Below are positions 54,384-64,000 of a stretch of 64,000 bases of DNA, piece by piece. The notes under the pieces were generated by a model. The model saw only the letters and a program-made list of their open reading frames with translations. It had not been told where the DNA came from and did not search any database. The first letter of the stretch is position 1, and each line of letters starts with the position of its first letter. The position numbers and the translations under genes are program-made. Origin of the DNA: Pomphorhynchus laevis (Eukaryota; Acanthocephala; Palaeacanthocephala; Echinorhynchida; Pomphorhynchidae); the NCBI GenBank assembly GCA_012934845.2, contig WNNJ02002413.1, positions 1-64,000 of the forward strand, in the 5' to 3' direction.

Positions 54384-54907
54384 TTTGGAACAAATTCATA
54401 TTCTATAAAGCTTAAAAATTAGTCAGCTATAATTGGGATACTATTACCTCCCATCGGCACACCTTTTATTTATGAAAATATTTTAGCTTTTAAATAATAA
54501 TTCAATAAAACAAAAATAGCATGCAAATATACGTTTATTGTCAACTTCACGATATAAATTAATAATAGTTAAAATTGATGTTAATTTAATGTTTATATCT
54601 ACTTGATATTAGTCATCGATATTAGTTTTATTAAGAATAAGGCTTTCTGGATAAATGTGCTCACTAATTGAATAAAAATTATTAGAATTAAATACACATA
54701 TATCATCAATATATCGAAGCATATATTTCATATCTTTATATAATTTAGATTTATTTTTTAAACATTTATAAACAAATTCATATTCTATAAAGCTTAAAAA
54801 CAAGTCAGCTATAATTGGGCTACTATTACCACCCATTGGAACACCTTTTATTTGTCTAAATATAGATGTCCATATTTTTAAATAATTTTGATTTATCAAA
54901 ATACTCA
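54384..54907 (-). pseudogene. PLE RT palm relic, minus strand
   Basis: The frame 54908-54609 carries IFRQIKGVPMGGNSSPIIAD (motif B) and LRYIDDICVF (catalytic box). A decayed second copy of the motif B region lies at about 54390-54470. It is inverted relative to the other PLE segments in the unit and is cut by the unit boundary at 54907. Confidence 0.8.
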
Positions 54908-55205
54908 AAATCCATAATATTTATCAAATTGTGCTTATCTGATCGCTGTCGAATCCCATAACTATCTGCTTTCTTCTGAATCTTATCTCTAAGCTCATTT
55001 CGTAGCAAAATAAGCTTTAAGGTTTCATCGTCAATTTCTTCTTTATCCGTAGTACAAAGTTCGTATAGTTCATTAGCTTCATCCAGGTATGATTTCGAGG
55101 CTATACATTTTCGATGTAATTCAGATGTAAGGTTTATAGGTGATTCTTTAGTAGTGTGGATTACTTTCGATGATGTTTCTTCTTGTCAATACTTTTAGTG
55201 GACAT
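54908..55205 (-). pseudogene. SMG6-like pseudogene, 5' part only (unit 2)
   Basis: Copy of 46476-46773. It ends at the unit boundary before the PIN core, which is why only the leftmost copy in the window has the rest. Confidence 0.9.
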
Positions 55206-55221
55206 TTCCCCTTTTATATTC

Positions 55222-56349
55222 TAGATGTAATTCAGACATACTCTTTTTACCGCCTTTTAATTAAATATTAATCTCCTAATCAAAGGATATTCCTTTCTAT
55301 TCTGTTTAGATAGAGATTCAATTTGATCCAAAAATGAAGATAAAGATTTTTTAATGAATTTAATAAAAATAAATTTAATAAAATAAAAATTTAAATTTTT
55401 TAAAAAATTTTAAATTTAATTAAATATTTTTTTAAATTTTTTAAACTATTAAATTTTTTAATATTTTTTTATTTATTTCATTAAAAAATAAACATAAAAT
55501 TTTATGTAAAAATCAAATAAAAATATAATAATATAATGATTTATATAAAAATAAAAGTGTGATTTTACTTTTAAATCACATAAAGAATAAGAGTTGAAGA
55601 ATAGTAAGAATGTAATTACTTAAATTAAGTTCTCTGATAAGAGACAAGAATAGATCGCACAGCAAAAAAATTTCATAAAAATATATCAGAAAAATAAATT
55701 ATAAAATATCATAAAAATAATATCATAACCTTACAGCAAAAAACTTTGTAGTGTTTAAATTATAACCATTTTGAGTAACACAATAAACGAAAGTTCAGTC
55801 TAATGCTCTAATTTAAACAATTGACAACACACTTTTAACAAGACAACCCACGATACTGCTGTGGTTTTAAACATTAGACAATTAATTAAGTCATTTTTTT
55901 ATTAATCTTCCGTTAATTTTGGTTTTAATAGTCTCTTTTGTCATTCTTTTTCTTTTGCCTTTATAATTAATTAATAAATAAATGGTTATCTTTAAATCCT
56001 TTTAAGATAATTATTTTTTAAGTAATCAATATGTGTTTTTATTTTTACTTTTGAATATACAAAATCTATTTGTTATTTATCAAATATCAAAGCTTTTAAT
56101 AAAATAAATGATTTGCTTTAAAAAAGTATTATTTTTCAACATTTGGCATTATATAGCATTTATTTTTTTACAATAATATTCTCAATTTATTATTACGCAA
56201 TTCCGAAATAATAATTGTGCAATCATTATGCAATTTTTAAACTAAATTTATTAACTATTAACCTTAATTATTAACTTAAGCTTCACTAATAACACCTTGC
56301 GCAACAACGCTCATCTATTAGAATGCAATTCGAATATAAATATTTAAAC
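55222..56349. other. AT-rich 5' flank of gene copy 2
   Basis: Copy of 46790-47917, with no difference noticed. Confidence 0.45.
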
Positions 56350-56358
56350 TATATAAGG
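56350..56358 (+). promoter_or_regulatory. Candidate TATA box, SMG6-like gene copy 2
   Basis: Same TATATAAGG and spacing as copy 1. Confidence 0.35.
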
Positions 56359-56449
56359 CAGCAGTGTATTCACCAAAACAGGTCTTTTTAACATTTTCAA
56401 TCAGTGTCGTTCAATTTTCAAAGTGCAATTGATATTTACAAAAGCGGAT

Positions 56450-58591
56450 ATGTCCACTAGAAGTATTGACCAAGAAGAAACAGAATCCAAAGTTATCCAC
56501 ACTACTGAAGAATCACTTATAAACATTAAAACTGGTGTCGAACTCAATTCCTTGCATCGAATGGAATCTGCATCTAAACAGAATGGTAAGGAAAATCCTG
56601 TGATTAGGAGATTAGTATATAATGAGCACGTAGTAAAAAATCTGTTAAAAAGCGTTAAAAAGAGTATGTCTGAATTACATCTAGAATGTATGGCTTCAAA
56701 ATTAGAAAAAGCAAGACAATCGTACCTGGATGTAATTCTTACCAATGTTGAATTTTACATTTTTAAATGGAAATTAGATGCACGGGCTTGGCATCTCATA
56801 TTTTATCCATGCATAACCGTATTTCGGGCGAACAGTAATCACCGTTTATGCGAAAGAATTGTACAGCTTTATAACAAAGTACTTGACGACGTATATGCCT
56901 TTTACGCAAGTATTCTAACTATAGTCAAATCGAACAGTCAAAACGACTTGGATCGTTTTTTGTTGTCGATAGGTCAATGGATGATAAAGCTAGGTGATAT
57001 ATGTAGATATCGAATGGACATATCCGATCATAATAAACCGCATAAATGTGGTAGTCATTGTAATGAAGATCTGCTTGAAGAAATTATTCAAAGTCAAAAA
57101 ACACCCCACATCCCACAATTCCAAGATAAAGAAAATATGTTACCATGTTGCCTACTGTCAAAGTACTTCTATCATCAAGCATCGTTATTGATATGCGAAT
57201 CAGAAAAGCCATTTTATAAGCTTGCCATTTTGTCCATAAAAAGAGAAGAAAATGTTCTCAAAACATTATATTATTTATACGAGTCAATCCGACTATCGAA
57301 GATTGTCAGAGTAAACGCTGAAAGTCAGAAGAAATGCGGTGATTCTGAATTGACGGCAAGAAGTATCCTTGAATCTATATTTACGCGCAATAATAAAGCA
57401 CTTTTACGTAACAGCTGCGTTTATGAATATTCTAATAATGAGCAGAAAAGGCCAAGTACGAATATTGGAGAATATGGACGCGTATTTACGATGAATATGG
57501 TCAAATGTCATTGGTGTTTGAATTCTGGAATTGATCTGGATCTCGTAGCGTCATTGTGTCAGGAATTGCAAAAATTGCAGAACAAATTTGACTGTAAAAG
57601 CATTTTAAGTGACTGTTTGCGAATAAGTTCGCCAGAATATTTCTCGAAACGCTCTGAACCTTATCTTTACATTCTCAATCGTTGTCTTGATGAAATTGTT
57701 GTGAACAAAATTACTTCACCGGTAGAAGATACTCTTGTGGAAAGTGATGCTTGTGATGCTGCTACGTTAGATGATAACTTATGTTTGCAATTTGCCAAAA
57801 TTGGAACAACCCAAATCACAAATAGTGTCAGATACGAATTAAATGCCATACCTTCAATGTTGTATTCAAATGAGTTTGATATTGCTGACAAAATTAATAA
57901 TTCACGAATTAAAGAATCAGGTTGGGAACATACATTTAGTAATTGTAACTTCGAAAATGAGATATTTGAACCTATTCAGTTAGAAAATAAAATAGATGAA
58001 GCTAATGAACCATACAAACTTAGTACTACGGAAAAAGAAGAAATCGACGATGAAACGTTAAAGCTTATTTTGCAACGAAATAAGCTTAGAGATGAGATTG
58101 AGAAGAAATCAGTTAGTTCTGTGATTCGACAGCTATCAGATAAGCCCAATTTGATAAATATTATAGATTTCGGACTAAAAATACTGGCTGTCTTCGATAC
58201 AAATACTTTAATGGGAAACTTAGCTCTTGCGAATATTATTTGCAAGTATTGTACTGTCATGATTCCACAGGCTGTCAAAACTGAATTGATGAATCTTCTT
58301 GAACGACGGTCAATGTGCGATGACTTTTCAAAAAGAAGTCAATGTGGTCTGGCATGGTTGTCTTCTCATTCGTATGAAATAGTTACTAATTACAACGAAG
58401 GACAAAGTAACGATGATAAAATTTTAGAAGCAAGCATCAATCTTAAACAGAGTAATCCGGAAGAGCAAGTCGTATTGGTAACTGGTGATAAAATATTGTC
58501 AATAAAGGCATACCAAAAACACATTCATAGTATGTCTCCTCTATACCTTGTTGCTGATCTTAGACGATATTATATGAATCGTGGTATTTGA
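56450..58591 (+). CDS. SMG6/EST1A-like PIN-domain protein, copy 2
   Basis: 713 codons, predicted protein identical to copy 1; the only DNA change seen is the third base of codon 249. The same EST1-like region and PIN acidic residues (D583, E612, D655, D680) are present. Upstream and downstream flanks are also identical, so both copies would be under the same control if both exist in the genome. Confidence 0.75.
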   Translation: MSTRSIDQEETESKVIHTTEESLINIKTGVELNSLHRMESASKQNGKENPVIRRLVYNEHVVKNLLKSVKKSMSELHLECMASKLEKARQSYLDVILTNVEFYIFKWKLDARAWHLIFYPCITVFRANSNHRLCERIVQLYNKVLDDVYAFYASILTIVKSNSQNDLDRFLLSIGQWMIKLGDICRYRMDISDHNKPHKCGSHCNEDLLEEIIQSQKTPHIPQFQDKENMLPCCLLSKYFYHQASLLICESEKPFYKLAILSIKREENVLKTLYYLYESIRLSKIVRVNAESQKKCGDSELTARSILESIFTRNNKALLRNSCVYEYSNNEQKRPSTNIGEYGRVFTMNMVKCHWCLNSGIDLDLVASLCQELQKLQNKFDCKSILSDCLRISSPEYFSKRSEPYLYILNRCLDEIVVNKITSPVEDTLVESDACDAATLDDNLCLQFAKIGTTQITNSVRYELNAIPSMLYSNEFDIADKINNSRIKESGWEHTFSNCNFENEIFEPIQLENKIDEANEPYKLSTTEKEEIDDETLKLILQRNKLRDEIEKKSVSSVIRQLSDKPNLINIIDFGLKILAVFDTNTLMGNLALANIICKYCTVMIPQAVKTELMNLLERRSMCDDFSKRSQCGLAWLSSHSYEIVTNYNEGQSNDDKILEASINLKQSNPEEQVVLVTGDKILSIKAYQKHIHSMSPLYLVADLRRYYMNRGI

Positions 58592-59167
58592 TTGAGTTAA
58601 TCACATTTACTCATTACAAAACTCTTCAATTGCCTGGAGGACAGCATCGTCTATCGCACTATTTTCAAAACTATCAAAAGGATCGGTCAACTGATTTCAT
58701 CATCGTGCCGCGGAAGATAAGCAATGAAAAATGCTTAGATTTTAGGTCAACGTAACAAATTTTCAATCATTGTGTATCATTGCTTTATGAACTGTTGTGC
58801 CTTTTAATGAAATTTTGTTTTGTTTTTTGTAAAAAACAAAATGTTCTTGCTATATATAAAATTTAGAAAGCATGTTATGATTTTGCTGTTCAAAGCAGAA
58901 GTTAAGGAACATAATTTCAGCTTTTATGTTTATCATCTTTAATACGTTTTTTATGTTTTATAATTCTTTTCAAGCAGTATTCAATCTTCTCAGTATAATT
59001 CTTGAAAAACGTTTTAGTGAACTTTCCATCTCGGCGTATTTAATATTCAACGCTCGGTACAGTATGCGAATTTACATAGCCTCAGCCTTTCAGAGTTGGT
59101 GTTCTGAATTCGATTTGAATGTGAAAGTTATTCTTTATGTCATTTTCTGTATATTTATTTAAATAGT
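58592..59167 (+). other. 3' flank of gene copy 2
   Basis: Copy of 50160-50735, including the YRTIFKTIKRIG relic. Confidence 0.5.
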
Positions 59168-59422
59168 CTGATAGCATAGCAGTTCCTCCTGATGACCTCT
59201 AATCCTTATTCTGATACAACGTCTCTTATTTATTGGTCAATTCATAAAAATGACTTTTATTTTAAATTTCAATTTTTTATTTTAACTTCATATAAATTAT
59301 AAAAAATCTAAAAACAATTATTTATTTTATTATTTAATTATTCAATTTTGATTTAGCATTATTATGTTTTGTTTATTTTATAATTATATTAAATACGTAG
59401 ACTCAGTTAGCCTATTTGATTT
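59168..59422 (+). repeat. PLE terminal repeat, 5' copy in unit 2
   Basis: Copy of 50736-50990. Confidence 0.8.
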
Positions 59423-59431
59423 ATTATATTG

Positions 59432-60268
59432 AATAAAAAGGGTACAAAAAGGTATAAAATTGAATCAGATAATAAAACTATACCTAAATGATTTTAATGT
59501 AAATCCAACATATGAACGTAGTGAGTTGAGTTTAGAAACAATTATTACAAGTCACTGTTCTATAATGGATAAAAAGGGTATAAAGGTTGAATTAGATAAT
59601 AAAACTATACCTATATTATATTGGAATCCAAAATTACATAAAAATCCAATAAAACCTAGGTTCATATGTACAGCCTTTAAATGTACACTAAAACCACTTT
59701 CTGTCTATATGAATAAAATACTTGAAGCAATTAAAGCACACTTTAAAAAATATTGCAATGTATTCGAAATTAATACTAGTATAAAACACTATTTCAGCAT
59801 TAATTCTACAAAAGAATTTTTAGAACAGACAAAAGGAATAAATTTTCAAAATATAAATACATAAAATTAATAAAGATATGTATAAAGAACTTACTAAATT
59901 AAAGCATAACTATATAATAACAACTATTGATAAAGCTAGTAATAACTTTGTCTTCATATGCAAAAAGCTTTATTATGATATACTAATGAAAGAGGTTAAT
60001 TCTAATAATTTAAATGTAAATTCAAAATATGAACGTAGTGAGTTGAGTTTAGAAACAATTATTACAAATCACTCTTCTATAACGGATAAAAGGGGTATAA
60101 AGGTTTAATCAGATAATAAAACTATACCTATAATATATTAGAATCCAAAATTACATAAAAATCCAATAAAACCCTGGTTTATATGTAGTTCTTTTAAATT
60201 TAAATTAAAGCCACTTATGTTTATATGAATAAAATACTAGAATGTCTAGAAAACAGTTTAATATTTTA
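59432..60268 (+). pseudogene. Two tandem copies of a PLE N-terminal/RT segment (unit 2)
   Basis: Copy of 51000-51837. The first segment forms one 134-codon frame here (59460-59864) because of the shorter A run. Confidence 0.75.
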
Positions 60269-60416
60269 AAATAATATAAATATTATATTATAATATTATA
60301 TATTATAAATATAATATAATATTATAATATAATATGATAATATTATATTATATTTTATAAATATTATATATAATAGAATACAATGTTATAATATTATAAA
60401 TATAATACACACAAAC
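60269..60416. repeat. AT-rich microsatellite (unit 2)
   Basis: Copy of 51838-51985 with no length change noticed, which is notable for a microsatellite. Confidence 0.8.
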
Positions 60417-60420
60417 ACTT

Positions 60421-61031
60421 ATAAATATTTTTCAGGTATAATTAAATATATTGAGCATAAAATAGAATTTATGTTTCAATAAATTTTAGAATATTTAAAT
60501 GTACATTAAAATCACTTTTCAGAACATAAATATGTACAATTTTTAGTACGCTTTATAAAATGTAAAGTTTGTGATTTTATGAATAATGATTGTATTGTAA
60601 TTAATACGACAAACAAATGTTTTTCATTAAATATTAATAATAATTGTAACTGCAATACCGCAGGTGTAGTGTATCTTATACAATGTACATGTGGATTGCA
60701 ATATATAGGAAAAACATATCAAATGTTAAAAACTAGGTTTAGGCAGCACATATACATCATAATAGTCAAACTGTATTTTATAAACATGAGATTAATAGGA
60801 CATGATATTAAAAACTGAATTATTTATTTTAGAATATATTATTGAAGAAATTAAGCCAATATTAAATCAAAAACTATTAGAAAAAGAAGATTTTTGGATT
60901 AAAACGCTTAATTCCATGTACCCATTAGAATTGAATGACGTGATGCAAGGAATTGGCAGAAGTAGTATAATACATAATAAACAACTATATTATAATAATC
61001 CGGTTAAACGAGCCAAGAAGTCATGGTGATA
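60421..61031 (+). pseudogene. PLE GIY-YIG endonuclease segment (unit 2)
   Basis: Copy of 51990-52600; same two overlapping frames and the CTCGLQYIGKTY core. Confidence 0.85.
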
Positions 61032-61045
61032 AAAGGAATAAGAAT

Positions 61046-61966
61046 AATAGAGTTAAAAATATTTAAAAAGATATGTATATAAATGACGAAATTAGAAATA
61101 TTAAAACAACTTTTAAGTGATAATAAGCTAAAAGATCTTTATGTAAATATAAGAAGTTTTTCTAAAGATATCATATGTTCAATAAATCAAAAATTAATTA
61201 ACGACTAGGTAGACTTTTAAATAATTCTAAAGGTAAAGAAATAATAGGATCAGATTTAAGTAAATATATTCCTAAAATAAGGTATAAATTGTTGTCGACA
61301 TTAGGATGGAAAATTTGCAATTATAATAAAGAATTAAAATCAATATGTAACGATGATATTAGAAACATCATAGGAACTAAATGTGATTGCAAAAGTCTTA
61401 ATTTTGATAAAATAAATGAACATATATGTACCCATAATCTCGAATTAATTGAAAATTGTGAATTGAGAAAGCTGCTATTAAAGGGTATAAATGTAGATTA
61501 AATAATAACGACGACAAAAATAAAATTTACAATTCGTTATGTAATAACTTAAATGCTTACTTTGATAAGTTGATTGGTAGTAAAAGCTTAAATACATCAA
61601 AGATAAACATTTGGAAAAGTTATATATTAGATAAAATTAGAGAGAAAATGAAAATAACAAACAATTATAAAAGAAAGATCAAATTAATAAAGATATGTAT
61701 ACAGAAATTAATAAATTAAAGCTAGTAATAACTTTGTCTTCATATGCAAAAATCTTTATTATGATATGCTGATGAAATAAGTTAATCATAATGATTTAAA
61801 TGTAAATTCAACATATGAATGTAGTGATTTAAGTTTAGAAACAATTATTACAAGTCACTGTTCGATAATGGATAAGAAAGGTATAAAAATTGAGTCAGAT
61901 AATAAAACTATACCTATATTATATTGGAATCCAAAATTACATAAAAATCCAATAAAGCCTAGATAA
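61046..61966 (+). pseudogene. PLE N-terminal region and third RT segment (unit 2)
   Basis: Copy of 52615-53535. Confidence 0.7.
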
Positions 61967-62519
61967 TAACTTTATCTTTAAATCCAAAACACCTTATGAT
62001 CTACTAATCAAAAAGGAAATTTTAAGAATTGCCATAATATGAAACGATATTGGTTTAGCTGCATATTTCAAACTAGGTTACTATAAAAATTCCATCAAAC
62101 AGAAAGTAGTAAAATATATAAATCAACACAATAATATTAAAATACGTATAAAATCTGAAGTGGGAATTTATATGGATGTTGATATGTTGTTTCGAGTAAT
62201 AAACATATTTTTGCATGAGCATTCATGCATACCATATAATATAAAATATAATACATTAAATAATGAAATTTTAAGAATTGCAACAATATGTAATTATATT
62301 GGCTTTCCTCAAAATCAATTAAATAATTTAATAGATACATATTTTAAACTAACTTACTATAAAAATAACATCAAGCAGAAAATAGTAAAATATATAAATC
62401 AACACAATAATATAAAAAATAAATTTAAAATCATTAGCGGAAAAATTTTATGGATAATGAATAATATATTTTGTATTAGAATAAGATACTATATAAGCAA
62501 ATTTAATCAGAAGAAATAA
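61967..62519 (+). pseudogene. PLE C-terminal tail (unit 2)
   Basis: Copy of 53536-54088. Confidence 0.7.
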
Positions 62520-62741
62520 GGCCTTAGCACGTATTTGGCCCCCATGCTATGTTGGGTAGATGGGTTGGGGCCGAAACATGATTGCATAGCAGTTCCTCCT
62601 GATGATCTATAATCCTTATTCTGATACAACGTCTGTTATTTGTTAGTCAATTCATAAAAATCGACTTTTATTTTAAATTTAAATTTCTTATTTTGACTGG
62701 ATATTAGTTATAAAATATTTGACAGTTATTTATAATTAAAG
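62520..62741 (+). repeat. PLE terminal repeat, 3' copy in unit 2
   Basis: Copy of 54089-54310, with the same four complementary blocks. Confidence 0.8.
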
Positions 62742-62814
62742 ATAGAGCATAATGTACAAATAGTTGATAACTCTTTATATCAATAACATTTGATGAAAAT
62801 AAACTACCACAGTT

Positions 62815-63338
62815 TTTGGAACAAATTCATATTCTATAAAGCTTAAAAATTAGTCAGCTATAATTGGGATACTATTACCTCCCATCGGCACACCTTTTAT
62901 TTATGAAAATATTTTAGCTTTTAAATAATAATTCAATAAAACAAAAATAGCATGCAAATATACGTTTATTGTCAACTTCACGATATAAATTAATAATAGT
63001 TAAAATTGATGTTAATTTAATGTTTATATCTACTTGATATTAGTCATCGATATTAGTTTTATTAAGAATAAGGCTTTCTGGATAAATGTGCTCACTAATT
63101 GAATAAAAATTATTAGAATTAAATACACATATATCATCAATATATCGAAGCATATATTTCATATCTTTATATAATTTAGATTTATTTTTTAAACATTTAT
63201 AAACAAATTCATATTCTATAAAGCTTAAAAACAAGTCAGCTATAATTGGGCTACTATTACCACCCATTGGAACACCTTTTATTTGTCTAAATATAGATGT
63301 CCATATTTTTAAATAATTTTGATTTATCAAAATACTCA
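62815..63338 (-). pseudogene. PLE RT palm relic, minus strand (unit 2)
   Basis: Copy of 54384-54907, again cut by the unit boundary. Confidence 0.8.
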
Positions 63339-64000
63339 AAATCCATAATATTTATCAAATTGTGCTTATCTGATCGCTGTCGAATCCCATAACTATCTGC
63401 TTTCTTCTGAATCTTATCTCTAAGCTCATTTCGTAGCAAAATAAGCTTTAAGGTTTCATCGTCAATTTCTTCTTTATCCGTAGTACAAAGTTCGTATAGT
63501 TCATTAGCTTCATCCAGGTATGATTTCGAGGCTATACATTTTCGATGTAATTCAGATGTAAGGTTTATAGGTGATTCTTTAGTAGTGTGGATTACTTTCG
63601 ATGATGTTTCTTCTTGTCAATACTTTTAGTGGACATTTCCCCTTTTATATTCTAGATGTAATTCAGACATACTCTTTTTACCGCCTTTTAATTAAATATT
63701 AATCTCCTAATCAAAGGATATTCCTTTCTATTCTGTTTAGATAGAGATTCAATTTGATCCAAAAATGAAGATAAAGATTTTTTAATGAATTTAATAAAAA
63801 TAAATTTAATAAAATAAAAATTTAAATTTTTTAAAAAATTTTAAATTTAATTAAATATTTTTTTAAATTTTTTAAACTATTAAATTTTTTAATATTTTTT
63901 TATTTATTTCATTAAAAAATAAACATAAAATTTTATGTAAAAATCAAATAAAAATATAATAATATAATGATTTATATAAAAATAAAAGTGTGATTTTACT
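63339..64000 (+). repeat. Tandem unit 3, first 662 bp
   Basis: Matches the start of units 1 and 2: the SMG6-like pseudogene 5' part (63339-63636, minus) and the AT-rich flank. The array continues past the window, so at least three copies are implied. Confidence 0.93.

Larger units (their letters stand above)
46476..54907 (+). repeat. Tandem unit 1 (8,432 bp)
   Basis: Identical in almost every line compared with 54908-63338. It starts inside the SMG6-like pseudogene and ends inside a minus-strand PLE RT relic. In order it holds the pseudogene 5' part, AT-rich DNA, the intact SMG6-like gene, a PLE terminal repeat, scrambled PLE segments, a second terminal repeat and the RT relic. Confidence 0.95.
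54908..63338 (+). repeat. Tandem unit 2 (8,431 bp)
   Basis: Direct copy of unit 1. Differences seen: T48764/C57196 (silent, Cys249 of the SMG6-like protein) and an A run of six at 51139-51144 versus five at 59571-59575. The offset is 8,432 before that run and 8,431 after it. Confidence 0.95.

Noticed and set aside
1-64000. tRNA, rRNA, CRISPR array, bacterial operon signals
   Set aside because: None seen. The repeats are transposon-derived, and the coding relics are animal-type retroelements.

Overview
This is AT-rich eukaryotic DNA, almost certainly from an invertebrate animal. It holds several non-LTR retrotransposon families, GIY-YIG Penelope-like elements (PLEs), a Merlin-type transposase relic and a gene resembling the NMD nuclease SMG6/EST1A. 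The phylum cannot be fixed from the sequence. I see no bacterial features, tRNA, rRNA or CRISPR. Family names (LINE-A, LINE-B, LINE-C, RLE-LINE) are my own labels.

Layout. 1-7 kb: degenerate PLE-type terminal repeat, a decayed CR1-like LINE on the minus strand (LINE-B1), a LINE-C endonuclease relic and a Merlin-type relic with about 105-bp inverted repeats. 7.7-8.8 kb: PLE terminal repeat plus minus-strand reverse transcriptase (RT) relic. 9.4-11.7 kb: decayed LINE-C. 12.6-16.9 kb: LINE-B2, split by a 400-bp PLE terminal repeat. 17-22 kb: LINE fragments, including LINE-B3 and an RT of an RLE-type family. 22-32.8 kb: three copies of a two-ORF LINE with a zinc-knuckle ORF1 (LINE-A). The third has both ORFs open (409 and 819 codons). 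It lies head-to-head with the second, whose ORF2 is very similar but whose ORF1 is strongly diverged. 33-36.7 kb: a nest of six PLE terminal repeats interleaved with LINE-C pieces. 36.9-37.7 kb: a GC-rich RLE-endonuclease fragment. 38-46 kb: LINE 3' end, long AT-rich stretches, a foldback element, PLE scraps and an RT-RLE element.

46.5 kb to the end is a tandem array with an 8.43-kb unit: two full units and the start of a third. I found only two differences between the full units. Each carries an intronless 713-codon SMG6-like gene with the four acidic PIN-domain positions retained, a broken inverted relative of that gene, PLE terminal repeats and scrambled PLE segments. The array is either a very recent host-gene amplification or an assembly artefact.

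The only sequences that look functional are LINE-A3 and the SMG6-like gene copies. The most unusual features are the SMG6-like array, a conserved H-type pseudoknot in the PLE terminal repeats, and the ORF1/ORF2 similarity break between LINE-A copies.
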